53,472 bases of DNA, from positions 1 to 53,472 of the forward strand of contig ONKF01000018.1 in NCBI GenBank assembly GCA_900318335.1, in the 5' to 3' direction. The stretch is from an uncultured Prevotellaceae bacterium. Lineage in GTDB: Bacteria; Bacteroidota; Bacteroidia; Bacteroidales; Muribaculaceae. A program made the translations under genes and the position numbers. The notes below the pieces were generated by a model. It searched no databases, was not told where the DNA came from, and was given only the letters and a program-made list of their open reading frames with translations. Positions 1-8,741 of this stretch are shown here, piece by piece (positions within the stretch are counted from its first letter, which is position 1; each line of letters begins with the position of its first letter).

Positions 1-537
1 GACATCAGGGAACTGTTCTTTCCACGTTGACAGTTCAGGCATTTCGGCACGACACGGTCCACAACCGGAATACCACAGGTTGAGCACCATCACATGACCT
101 TTGACACTGTCGTTAGTCCATCTGCGTCCCTCTAAATCTATTTCATTAAATGGAGGGAATGGCTCACCTGCCTTAGGCGAGTAGAAAGAGCCATCATCTT
201 TTACGCCTGCTTGAGCCAATTCCAACATCGTTGCCATCATATTGGCACCATTCAAGAACTGATTGGCATTGCGCACTTGTTCCCGAGGTATCGCCTTGCT
301 GATGACAGATTCAGGTAAATCTACATCAAGTCCAATAGCAAGTATCTTGTTTCCTTCTGAATCTTTCAGCCGTGTGTAACTTGGATTGGCATTTTCGGGG
401 AGTTTTGGTAACTCCTGAAAAAAATAGCCATTGATCAAGAACTTCGGGATAATTGTATCTGTTCTCTGCTCTTGTGCCATCGCCATGAAAGACGTCAGAG
501 CAATAAGGGCGATTATTGCAAATCTAAGTATCTTCAT
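1..537 (-). CDS. TlpA-like thioredoxin-fold protein, C-terminus cut by window edge
   Basis: Reading leftwards from an ATG at 537, an open frame of 179 codons runs off the window at base 1, so the C-terminal part is missing. Residues 1-22 form a signal peptide (MKILRFAIIALIALTSFMAMA then Q). A thioredoxin-like segment follows with NLWYSGCGPCRAEMPEL; the redox pair CGPC lies at about residues 159-162. Proteins of this kind act in the periplasm or at the outer face of the inner membrane, as thiol-disulfide reductases or as peroxiredoxin-like AhpC/TSA-Redoxin proteins. The roughly 130 residues between signal peptide and CGPC are longer than in minimal TlpA and resemble the N-terminal extensions of Bacteroidota TlpA relatives. 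It starts 39 bases after the DUF1016 gene on the same strand and may be its last transcriptional partner. Fold assignment is firm; substrate unknown. Confidence 0.85.
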   Translation of the reverse strand, partial: MKILRFAIIALIALTSFMAMAQEQRTDTIIPKFLINGYFFQELPKLPENANPSYTRLKDSEGNKILAIGLDVDLPESVISKAIPREQVRNANQFLNGANMMATMLELAQAGVKDDGSFYSPKAGEPFPPFNEIDLEGRRWTNDSVKGHVMVLNLWYSGCGPCRAEMPELSTWKEQFPDV

Positions 538-576
538 TTCAATAGATTACTATTATATTTGTTCTGATTCTTATCG

Positions 577-1656
577 TTAATCCTCATCTCTGTTATGCTC
601 GCTGTCCAATAAGGGGAATTCAGTTCGGGAGGGCAACTCTTTGCCGAACGCTTCAACTTCATCGGCAACCACACGTTTCAGCTCTTCCTGTGGGATAACT
701 AGCTGATAATCGGCCACTCCAATAGGCTTACCCATATCTTCAAGAGCCAGTTCAACCTCTACTTTATCCTTTTCTGCGCAAAGTATAATTCCGATAGACC
801 GGTTCTCATCGTCTTGCTTCTCAAGCCTATCCAGTAAAGAGAGATAGTAGTTCATCTTGCCCGCATATTCGGGCTTGAATTCGCCAATCTTCAGATCAAA
901 GGCAACCAGGCAACGCAATCCACGATGATAAAACAACATATCCACCCGGCTGACTTTTCCATTATACTCAAGTTCATGCTGGTTGCCAATGTATGTGAAT
1001 CCGCGCCCCAATTCCAACAAGAATTGCTTGACTTTATTGACAAGTCTCGTTTCTAGTTCCGTTTCTAGAATTGGATTGCGAACACCAAGGAAACCGAGGT
1101 TGTAGCTACTATGGAAGACTTCATCGGCAAGTTGAGCTTGTGCTTCAGACAATGTCAGCGAAAAGTTATTGTCTGTCGGCTCGCTTTTCTGCAAGTGCAT
1201 TTGCATGCTGATAGCATTTGTCAACAAGTCTCTGCTCCAGCCTTTTGCTATAACTTCCTGAGCATAATAGAGAATAGCCTCATCATCGTTTCCGAACTTC
1301 TGCATCAACTTCAAGGTATGCCCCCATGGCAAAACTGCAACAGCCTGTCGCAGTTTTGGATTACTATCGCAAAACCGTTCATAGAACTTTTTCATGTCCC
1401 ACAGGTTGCGCGGTGACATTCCCATTTGAGGAAAACGCTTTTTCAAATCCATGGATAGCCGATTAACGACACCGCTTCCATGTTTATTTTCCAATTTCTT
1501 GTCATGCAACAACTTGCCAAGTTCCCAGTGCGCAGACCCTATTGCCGATATGAGACTATAGGCCACAATGTTACGTGCTTTGTCTATAACTGCGACAGCC
1601 TGTCGCAGTATTGAGTTATATTCTGATTCGGGAACTTGAATTGTAATATCTGCCAT
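577..1656 (-). CDS. DUF1016/YhcG-family PDDEXK nuclease (copy 1)
   Basis: 359 residues with the two-part layout of the DUF1016 (YhcG) family: an N-terminal helical domain (about 10-175, with WELGKLL and the conserved PWGH at 110-113) and a C-terminal PDDEXK nuclease fold (about 180-330). Likely catalytic residues are D239 (VDMLFYH) and D254/K256 in AFDLKIG, so the active site looks intact. Family members are DNA-binding nucleases often found near restriction or defence genes; a role here is not known. Oddity: the heptapeptide LRQAVAV occurs at residues 17-23 and again at 102-108, and both copies are encoded by a DNA palindrome (see 1589-1609 and 1330-1358). It follows tsaD by 30 bases on the same strand. 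A second, divergent member lies at 26543-27661. Confidence 0.88.
   Translation of the reverse strand: MADITIQVPESEYNSILRQAVAVIDKARNIVAYSLISAIGSAHWELGKLLHDKKLENKHGSGVVNRLSMDLKKRFPQMGMSPRNLWDMKKFYERFCDSNPKLRQAVAVLPWGHTLKLMQKFGNDDEAILYYAQEVIAKGWSRDLLTNAISMQMHLQKSEPTDNNFSLTLSEAQAQLADEVFHSSYNLGFLGVRNPILETELETRLVNKVKQFLLELGRGFTYIGNQHELEYNGKVSRVDMLFYHRGLRCLVAFDLKIGEFKPEYAGKMNYYLSLLDRLEKQDDENRSIGIILCAEKDKVEVELALEDMGKPIGVADYQLVIPQEELKRVVADEVEAFGKELPSRTEFPLLDSEHNRDED
1330..1358. repeat. 29-bp coding palindrome, copy b, in DUF1016 copy 1
   Basis: Centred on 1344; 14-base arms pair at 13 of 14 positions (only 1339/1349 fails). Core arms are ACAG/CTGT flanked by AAAACTGC/GCAGTTTT. It encodes PKLRQAVAVLP directly before the conserved WGH of the DUF1016 domain. 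Its central 21 bases match the palindrome at 1589-1609 at 20 of 21 positions. Confidence 0.8.
1589..1609. repeat. 21-bp perfect coding palindrome, copy a, in DUF1016 copy 1
   Basis: Centred on base 1599 with perfect 10-base arms (ACTGCGACAG / CTGTCGCAGT). It lies near the start of the DUF1016 gene and encodes the first LRQAVAV peptide. Base pairing was checked position by position. Confidence 0.8.
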
Positions 1657-1686
1657 GATATGCTTGATTTGCAGTTGGAGGCTTTT

Positions 1687-2703
1687 TTAGATGATGACGC
1701 GCTGGAAGGGGGGCGCGGTGATGTCGCAGAATTCTTTATTCAGGTACTTGTAATGGCCTGCGATGGCTATCATCGCGGCGTTGTCGGTCGTGAAGACGCG
1801 CTTGGGGATGAATGCCTTGAGGCGGTGACGGCGGGCATAGTCCTCGACGGCAGCACGCATACCGCTGTTAGCCGAAACGCCGCCTCCAATGGCGATGGTC
1901 TTGATGCCGGTGTCCTTTATCGCCTTACTGAACTTGTCCATCAGGATTTCGATGATGGTGCGCTGCAGTGAAGCTGCCAGGTCCGCCTTGTTCTCCTCGA
2001 TGAAGTTGGGATTCTCCTTGAGGGCATCGCGCAGGGTGTAAAGGAACGAGGTCTTCAGGCCGCTGAAACTGTAATTGTAACCATCCACATGAGGCTTGGC
2101 AAACTTAAATGCCTGGGCGTTGCCCTCGGCAGCCAGACGGTCGATGACGGGACCTCCAGGATAAGGCAGGCCCATGACCTTAGCGCACTTGTCGAAAGCC
2201 TCACCGGCGGCGTCGTCGATGGTCTGGCCCAACACCTCCATATCACGGGGCGAATTCACTTTGATAATCTGGGAGTTGCCGCCGCTGATGAGCAGGCACA
2301 GGTAAGGGAAGTCAGGCACCTCGGCATCGGGTTCCTCCTTGACAAAATGGGAGAGCACATGGCCATGCAGATGGTTCACGTCAACCAGAGGGATATCGAG
2401 GGCCAGCGCCAACCCCTTGGCAAACGAGGTGCCCACATGGAGCGAACCCGGCAAGCCTGGGCCACGCGTGAAGGCGATGGCATCGATGTCCTTGCGGTCG
2501 ATACCCGCTTGACGTATCGCCTCGCTGACGACGGGAACAATGTTCTGCTGATGGGCTCGTGATGCCAACTCGGGCACCACACCGCCATAGGCCTCATGCA
2601 CCCGCTGGCTGGCAATGACATTGCTGAGCAGCACAGTGTCTCGCAACACCGCTGCCGAAGTATCGTCACACGACGACTCGATTCCTAATATCGTTACACT
2701 CAC
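1687..2703 (-). CDS. tsaD: tRNA N6-adenosine threonylcarbamoyltransferase TsaD
   Basis: 338 residues, the usual length. TsaD transfers the threonylcarbamoyl group from threonylcarbamoyl-AMP to A37 of ANN-decoding tRNAs, working with TsaB and TsaE in the cytoplasm. Seen here: the N-terminal GIESSCDDTSAAV signature of the ASKHA fold, the metal motif HLHGH with H111 and H115, the GPGLPGSLHVG stretch, YPGGPVIDRLA and the C-terminal CTD-like TTDNAAMIAIAG. The start is GTG at 2703, not ATG; it is supported by a strong Shine-Dalgarno GGAGG 9 bases upstream. A promoter-like element sits at 2735-2742. In many Bacteroidota tsaD is next to a TamB-like gene, as it nearly is here. Confidence 0.97.
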   Translation of the reverse strand: MSVTILGIESSCDDTSAAVLRDTVLLSNVIASQRVHEAYGGVVPELASRAHQQNIVPVVSEAIRQAGIDRKDIDAIAFTRGPGLPGSLHVGTSFAKGLALALDIPLVDVNHLHGHVLSHFVKEEPDAEVPDFPYLCLLISGGNSQIIKVNSPRDMEVLGQTIDDAAGEAFDKCAKVMGLPYPGGPVIDRLAAEGNAQAFKFAKPHVDGYNYSFSGLKTSFLYTLRDALKENPNFIEENKADLAASLQRTIIEILMDKFSKAIKDTGIKTIAIGGGVSANSGMRAAVEDYARRHRLKAFIPKRVFTTDNAAMIAIAGHYKYLNKEFCDITAPPFQRVII

Positions 2704-2734
2704 GATGATAATCCTCCTTTCTAAAAACAGGCTG

Positions 2735-2742
2735 CAAAGGTA
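2735..2742 (-). promoter_or_regulatory. Putative -7 element upstream of tsaD
   Basis: On the minus strand this reads TACCTTTG, matching the Bacteroidota TAnnTTTG consensus, about 32 bases before the GTG of tsaD. No convincing TTG was found at the -33 distance; the upstream stretch is A-rich. Confidence 0.55.
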
Positions 2743-2837
2743 GTCATTTTTTTCCTTATTACAGCCTCATGCGACTCCAGAATAGTCATTAATGCCTATT
2801 GAAGCCGAACTGAAAACGTGAGATGAGTCAAAATGCG

Positions 2838-2860
2838 GCTTGGGAAACACTGCGCCAAGC
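2838..2860 (-). terminator. Weak hairpin after DUF4421 gene
   Basis: GCTTGG and CCAAGC pair around an 11-base loop, 12 bases past the DUF4421 stop. There is no T-run, so it may be only a pause or mRNA-end structure. Confidence 0.25.
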
Positions 2861-2871
2861 GGGCGGTAGAA

Positions 2872-4038
2872 TCAGAAGCGGAAGCCCGCGGTGAGCTCAA
2901 AGTTATTGTAGCTGCTGTAGAAGCTGTGATTTTCGCTGGTGTACCAGTGTCCCTCGTGACAGCCTGTTAACGCGTAGAAGAAATTACCCGCCAAGCGCAC
3001 CAGCGCGATGCGGCCGTTGAGGTTGGTGGAAAGCAGCGATCGCTTGCCCTCAATGGAATTGGGAAAACTATGGCGGTAACCGATGCTGGGCGCCACGGTG
3101 ACATTAAATAGCCAACCATGATGGAACACCCAACTGTAGCCGTAGCCTGCAATCACTCCGAAATCACGGTAACGGAAACGGTAGTCGGTCACCTTGTTAG
3201 GCAAGAATTTCATGAATTCGTCAGGGAGGGTGCTCATGTCCATGACCACATCCTGGTGGGTCAGGTAGATGCCACCCAGCAAGGAGCCGGAACTACGCTT
3301 CTGGTGCTTAGAGAAACAATAGGCAGCGGCCTGGGAGTAATGGGTGTGGTTGAAGATGTAATAGGCATCGAGTCCGTAGCCCTCACGCTTGAGTCCATAG
3401 AAAATCTCACTGCCTATCCAGGGCCCCAGGCGGGTCAGATGCACCGTGCTCTCGTCATTCTTGCGGTAGTAGGCCTCGACAAAGATACGTGAGGTAGTGA
3501 ACGAGAATTCCAAGCGGCGGTTGCGGATGAACTTGCCTGCCAGCAGGTCACGGACATTAATCATATAAGAGAAACTCAATCCCATGCCGCAAATCTGGAA
3601 ACCGAACAACGACGTGACGTCACTGTTTAACTGGACTGCGGTTTCCCATTTGCCCAAGTGACCCGAATAGAAATCGAGCCAGTTGTTGTTCTTGAGCATG
3701 ATTTTCCACTTCTTGCCGCTGGTCTTGCCTGGATTAACGACATAGGCCGTGTCGTAGTAATTGAGGGCGTGATTGAGCCAGCGATAGGCTTTCGCTCCAA
3801 AATCCAGCACCCGAGGATACTTGATTGTCGTATCGTTGATACTCCAGCCACGACGAAAGATTTTCTTTTTCCACGCGTCCTTGGCATCGGCATCGGTAGA
3901 ATCAACGGGGAGTACAAATTCAACTATTTCCTGCCCCAACGGCTGCACGGTATCACTCGGCAAATCAACTCCCTCGGCTCGAGATAGCAAACTTACCATC
4001 CAAACAAGCAGCAGCAATATGGCAACACGCTTCATCAT
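2872..4038 (-). CDS. DUF4421 family outer-membrane-like protein
   Basis: About 388 residues with a signal peptide (hydrophobic ILLLLVWMVSLLSRA near the N-terminus). The body has the alternating aromatic pattern of a beta-barrel, with the family-like stretches KWKIMLKNNNWLDFYSG, GLSFSYMINVRDL and a C-terminus ending in Phe (ELTAGFRF), as expected for barrel insertion by the Bam complex. I recognise it as DUF4421, a Bacteroidota family of unknown function. The chosen start, ATG at 4038, shares its A with the TGA of the TamB-like gene (4038-4040), so the two are translationally coupled. GTG at 4041 and ATG at 4035 are alternatives. Coupling to a TamB-like gene suggests a role in outer-membrane biogenesis; that is inference. 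Confidence 0.8.
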   Translation of the reverse strand: MMKRVAILLLLVWMVSLLSRAEGVDLPSDTVQPLGQEIVEFVLPVDSTDADAKDAWKKKIFRRGWSINDTTIKYPRVLDFGAKAYRWLNHALNYYDTAYVVNPGKTSGKKWKIMLKNNNWLDFYSGHLGKWETAVQLNSDVTSLFGFQICGMGLSFSYMINVRDLLAGKFIRNRRLEFSFTTSRIFVEAYYRKNDESTVHLTRLGPWIGSEIFYGLKREGYGLDAYYIFNHTHYSQAAAYCFSKHQKRSSGSLLGGIYLTHQDVVMDMSTLPDEFMKFLPNKVTDYRFRYRDFGVIAGYGYSWVFHHGWLFNVTVAPSIGYRHSFPNSIEGKRSLLSTNLNGRIALVRLAGNFFYALTGCHEGHWYTSENHSFYSSYNNFELTAGFRF

Positions 4039-7000
4039 CACTTAGTCGTTTGAGGGTTATTGTGGGTGCTGGCAGAGCGCAGGGTCACCATGGGGACGGG
4101 CATGCGCAGGGCCGTATCATTGTTCTCGTCCTGAGAAGAGGGCACACGGCGGGGAATACTATCTTGGGCAGGCGCCACGGTGAATCTTGGCTTCTTACTC
4201 TTGCGGAGGAATTTGTCGAAGTCGTGTTTCCACACGATGCCCACACCCTGGGTCGTAAGGGCATTGCGCAGATAGTAGTTCTGGTCGTTGAAGTGGTTAT
4301 AGGCCTTGAGCCTCAAGGTGCCCTTGTTGTTGAGCAGGTACTCAATATCAAAATCACCGATGAAGTTGGTGTTGCTCGTGTTATAGGTATTGTCGCGGTA
4401 GCCGAAGTTACCGTTGAGCAACAACCTGTTGTTGAGCAACTGGCTGGACAGCATCACATCAACCTCCACGTCACTGAAGTCGCCCTTATTGGAGCGGACG
4501 TTAGGCACGATGGACAAGTTATCGGTCATCTTGCCCAAGATAGAACTCAGCTGGGCCGAGATGGTGGAGGACGCCACCGACGTGATGAGCTGTTCGTTCT
4601 GCTTGGCACCCGTACCCATGTATTCGGGTGTGTAGAAGCGGTTCAATGCCAAGAGGTAGATGATCTGGCGGTTCATCATCTCGTCGGTGCTGATGATACT
4701 CTTGACCTTGCGGTGGGCATCGGCAGTGAGTGACGGGAATTCCAGGTCAAATGAGATATCCGGCTGGCTGATGATACCTTTGGCATTCAACACCGCATGA
4801 ACAGGCACGCTGGTGCGGTTCAGGTCGGGATCAGCCGAGAAGGACTCATCCAGGTCCCTGATATTGGCATTGAGGGAATAGATGGCTGCCAAGTCAAGTA
4901 CAGCGGCATAGGGGTCCCCCTGGAAACTGATGCTACTGCCCTCACGGATGGTGAAGTCCTTGAGGATAAGGTCTTGAAGTGTGAAATTATAGGTACCCTT
5001 ATCGAGGGTGTACTTGCCATAGGTCGCCAACTCGCCGTTGTTATTGTAGGTGAGGCGGAGCGAGCCGTTACCCGTCGCCTTGATCTGGTCGCCACCCACG
5101 GGGTCCATAATGACAGTGAGGGCCAAATCGGGCGTCACGTCACCCTGCAAGTCGATAGTGTAGGCGCTGGGCTCAGAGTTCTCCTGAGGATTCTCCTTCT
5201 TGACGAGCATGCTCTTGATAAGTGCCAGCGAATCGACCTCCTCGACAACAGGAGGCGCCGAAACGGCATTACGGTCACGGAAGGTGATGAAATCATAATG
5301 GTCGGCCTGCTCGTTGTCGCTCATCACAAGCGTGAACTTGCTGTGGGGCGCCGAGGTCATGTTGACCCTGATGTTGACGATACCGGGCCCGCCATCGACA
5401 AAGCATGCGCCGTTGCCGTAGATGGTGCCATACCAGTCAGGATTGATCGAGGGGTTGGTGTCATAGGAGAGGAAATTGCGGGCATCGGTGATGGCAAAGC
5501 TGAACTCCGGATTATGGAAAGCGTCATGCTTGAGCCAACCGCCGAATTTTGCCTCATGACCCTCGCGGTCATGGATAGGAATATCCTTGAACTCGATCAA
5601 GTCAGGGACAATGTGGATGGGCACATTAGAGCACGTGTAGTAACAGTTCACATAGTCAATGAGGAAGCGCAACGAGTCGGCAACGACATCGCCCTTGAGG
5701 TTGATGGTGTGGAAGTTGCCAAAGAGGATGGCCTTGCCCGACATCTCGCCCTTGACATCGCCGGTGAAAGCCTCCATATAGGGCTTGAGGAACTCGACGT
5801 TGGCATGATCGGTGTTAAACTCAATATACAGCGAGTCATCGGCGATATAGATACCGCCGTCCAGCATGCTGTGGTGCCCGTTGGCCTGAGCAATATCGCC
5901 ATGGACCATCACACCGCGCGACTTGTTGTCAAACGAGGCATTGATGTCAATGTCGCCCATGACCGAACCGTTATAGGAAATGTTCTTGATGAACAGGCTT
6001 GGGGTGTATAGACGGGGAGCCCCAGACAAGAGGTCACTCGCATAGCACTTGCTCGTCGCCCTGCCACCAAAGTCCACATGGTCGATGGCCAAGGTCTCGA
6101 ACACATAGTCGAGGTTCACGTCCTGTAACTCAAGGCATAATTCGTCGTCAGGGTCATGGGAAATCCTGCCGTTGATGCGGATGAACTGGTCAGTGCGTCC
6201 TCCCGCGACGTTATCCACATCGATAACTCCGTTGTCGATATTGATGTGGCCCTTCTCTACCATCCATACGGTGTCATTGAATACCAGCCGTGAGGGATTC
6301 AGGTCGATGTCGGCCTTTATTTTGCCGTTGTCGCCTTTATCAAGCAGGGCATCCAAGTTGAGGTTGCCATAGAAATCATGCTCACCCGGCATGCGCCATG
6401 CCAGGTTGGCGGCAATACGGTTATCCTGGCCGCTGGCATCCATGTTCAGGTCTATCATGCCCTTCTTGGCCGGATACCGCGACTGGACATTCAAGGTAAC
6501 CCTGTTGGTGGCAGTATCCACCTCGGCGAGCAGGCGTGTCTGCTCGATGAGCTTGTTACCCTGCATCAGCAACGGGGCATCCACAACGAGGTTGAAAGTC
6601 GAGTCCACTTCACTCAGATTGCCCTCCACGATAGTGCGGTAAGCCAGATGAACGGGCAAATTGAGCATCTCGTGCAAATCATCATCGGGATTGATGACAA
6701 AGTTGAATCTCACGTCATTGGGCAAGCCGCCATGGCTGTAGTCGGCATAATCACCGAAGTATTGCGGGAACGCACGCGCCAGCATGTGCTTGACCGTGGG
6801 GACTATCGTATTGAAATCATATTGGCCCGAAATAAAGCCATCGATGTGGTCGCTGTCGATGCTGATTACCTTCTCATCACCATTGTTATCGGCATTCAAC
6901 TCCAACTGATTGAAGTGCACGCCCTTGCCATGATTATCGGCAAATCCGAATTCAGCGACCTCGACGTGGCCCGAGGCATTGTCCAGGGAGTTCCCCCAAA

Positions 7001-8666
7001 ACGAGGCAGTAGCCTTCAGGTTCAGCTTGTGGTCGGGATACTTGCTGAACAGCCCCAATTGAGCGAGATTCAGCCCATCGGTCGAGACATTGACATCGTA
7101 GGTCGAGTTGGCACCATCGAGCAAGGCGTTACCCTCGATGTTGACACGGCCATTGGGGTCATTCATCGATACCATACCCGTGAAGTTGTTACCCTGCTTA
7201 TCTACATTGGCGGTAATGTCATGGTACCGCCTCCCCTTGAAGTCCACAAAGGGGATATGGCCATCCAAGTGGCCCGACACGTCGCCGCCACGCAATACTG
7301 CGTCGATCTGGGCATCAAGGGCAACTTGGTCAACCAATTCACGCTTGGCGAGGAGGGTACCCAATTGCAGCCCGGGAGTCTTGACATGACCAGCAAACCG
7401 CGTTGTCCCCTGCTGGCTGGTCATCGTGCCATTGAGGTCGGCCGAACCTAACGCAGTCCCCACCCTGCCGTTGAAGTTGAGCTTGCCGGGCGTGCCGTGC
7501 AGGCTGCCGTCGAGAGCCACATTGCCGCACTTGGTGATGATGTCCCGCGCCTGGGGCGTGAGACCCGGTATGGCGCCCATCAACTGAGCCAACTGGCCTG
7601 CGGAGGCATCAAGGTCGATACGGTCCAGGTCAAACGAGGTGTAACCGCCCTGGGTGGGCATGGTGAAACCACCGTTGGCATTCAGCGCAAGACCGCTACG
7701 GTTGCTGCGCACACTAAGCACAGGGAACTCGATGCGGTTGCCGTCACGCACCACGGTAGTGGTAATCGCCAGCGGATCGGTGAATCTGGACAGTTGCGGA
7801 GCGAAGGGGGCAAAATCGGCTGGAGTGACAGTGCTGCCCGGCGTGCTTACACTCAGAGGCATATTGGCCAACTCGCTGCCAAGGTTCTTGAGCGACGAAT
7901 ATTCCAGATGCACGTCATCCAAGACGATATTGCTACCAGGCAACTGAACCTTGATATTGCGCACGTCGAGCATGTTGTCGGTCACATGGACATCAGACGA
8001 GAAGCGCCTGAGCGACAAGCCGCTGTGTTCATCAAACGAGAGACGCTTGATACGGACGTCAAAGTCGTTATTCTTGAGACGGGGCAAAGTCAGGTCGGCA
8101 CGCAGGTTGCTCACTGCCAAGTGATTGACGTCAAACCGACCAGGCTTCACTGGCTGGTCGAGCACGTCATAGGTCAAAGCCGACTTGCTCAGCACCACCG
8201 CCTTGACCTCGACATCGAAGGGCTTGGGCGGTTTTTCCCCTTTAGGCTTGAAGGCATCGATGATGAACTGCATGTTGGTCGGGCTGTCCTTATCGGGACG
8301 CGTCACATGGCCGGAGAGACCCATAATCTCTCCATAGGTGATGACGATGCGACGGTCGGACATCAGATGCTTAAGACTGATGCCTGCGCCCAACTTGTCA
8401 ATGGTGAGCAGCGAGTCGCCCTGCTGGTCGTTGATAAGGACATCGTAGAGCTGGACCTGGTTGAATGGCGATACCGACACCGAACCAATGCTGACCTCGG
8501 TATTCAAGAACTTGCCAAGCGCCTTTTCCCCCTCATGGCACAAGCGAGCCTGAACGGGAGGCAAGAGCAGCAGCAAGTAGAGCAGCGCCACTACAGCCAC
8601 GACTGTCACCAGTGCGGTCATCACCACACTGCGCAGCACGTTATATGTCCTTTTAGGGATGCTCAT
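4038..8666 (-). CDS. TamB-like translocation/assembly module protein (DUF490)
   Basis: 1542 residues. One N-terminal membrane helix (about 15-38, LVTVVAVVALLYLLLLLPPV) anchors a very long periplasmic body rich in short beta strands, typical of AsmA/TamB proteins that bridge inner and outer membrane and are implicated in lipid transport and autotransporter assembly. An AsmA-like start (EVSIGSVSVSPFNQVQL) and a C-terminal TamB/DUF490 domain (about 1150-1480; DLQGDVTPDLALTV, YTLDKGTYNFTLQDL, ISFDLEFPS, QLSSILGKMTDNLSIVPNV) are visible. In proteobacteria TamB pairs with the barrel TamA; the coupled DUF4421 barrel might be the local counterpart, though no homology to TamA is seen. It lies 75 bases downstream of nadE. 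Confidence 0.9.
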   Translation of the reverse strand: MSIPKRTYNVLRSVVMTALVTVVAVVALLYLLLLLPPVQARLCHEGEKALGKFLNTEVSIGSVSVSPFNQVQLYDVLINDQQGDSLLTIDKLGAGISLKHLMSDRRIVITYGEIMGLSGHVTRPDKDSPTNMQFIIDAFKPKGEKPPKPFDVEVKAVVLSKSALTYDVLDQPVKPGRFDVNHLAVSNLRADLTLPRLKNNDFDVRIKRLSFDEHSGLSLRRFSSDVHVTDNMLDVRNIKVQLPGSNIVLDDVHLEYSSLKNLGSELANMPLSVSTPGSTVTPADFAPFAPQLSRFTDPLAITTTVVRDGNRIEFPVLSVRSNRSGLALNANGGFTMPTQGGYTSFDLDRIDLDASAGQLAQLMGAIPGLTPQARDIITKCGNVALDGSLHGTPGKLNFNGRVGTALGSADLNGTMTSQQGTTRFAGHVKTPGLQLGTLLAKRELVDQVALDAQIDAVLRGGDVSGHLDGHIPFVDFKGRRYHDITANVDKQGNNFTGMVSMNDPNGRVNIEGNALLDGANSTYDVNVSTDGLNLAQLGLFSKYPDHKLNLKATASFWGNSLDNASGHVEVAEFGFADNHGKGVHFNQLELNADNNGDEKVISIDSDHIDGFISGQYDFNTIVPTVKHMLARAFPQYFGDYADYSHGGLPNDVRFNFVINPDDDLHEMLNLPVHLAYRTIVEGNLSEVDSTFNLVVDAPLLMQGNKLIEQTRLLAEVDTATNRVTLNVQSRYPAKKGMIDLNMDASGQDNRIAANLAWRMPGEHDFYGNLNLDALLDKGDNGKIKADIDLNPSRLVFNDTVWMVEKGHINIDNGVIDVDNVAGGRTDQFIRINGRISHDPDDELCLELQDVNLDYVFETLAIDHVDFGGRATSKCYASDLLSGAPRLYTPSLFIKNISYNGSVMGDIDINASFDNKSRGVMVHGDIAQANGHHSMLDGGIYIADDSLYIEFNTDHANVEFLKPYMEAFTGDVKGEMSGKAILFGNFHTINLKGDVVADSLRFLIDYVNCYYTCSNVPIHIVPDLIEFKDIPIHDREGHEAKFGGWLKHDAFHNPEFSFAITDARNFLSYDTNPSINPDWYGTIYGNGACFVDGGPGIVNIRVNMTSAPHSKFTLVMSDNEQADHYDFITFRDRNAVSAPPVVEEVDSLALIKSMLVKKENPQENSEPSAYTIDLQGDVTPDLALTVIMDPVGGDQIKATGNGSLRLTYNNNGELATYGKYTLDKGTYNFTLQDLILKDFTIREGSSISFQGDPYAAVLDLAAIYSLNANIRDLDESFSADPDLNRTSVPVHAVLNAKGIISQPDISFDLEFPSLTADAHRKVKSIISTDEMMNRQIIYLLALNRFYTPEYMGTGAKQNEQLITSVASSTISAQLSSILGKMTDNLSIVPNVRSNKGDFSDVEVDVMLSSQLLNNRLLLNGNFGYRDNTYNTSNTNFIGDFDIEYLLNNKGTLRLKAYNHFNDQNYYLRNALTTQGVGIVWKHDFDKFLRKSKKPRFTVAPAQDSIPRRVPSSQDENNDTALRMPVPMVTLRSASTHNNPQTTK

Positions 8667-8741
8667 TCTACCTCACTTTTGTACCCCATTGCAAATACAA
8701 TGCCACAATACCGTTATCAAGGATTAAATGATATTATTCTC

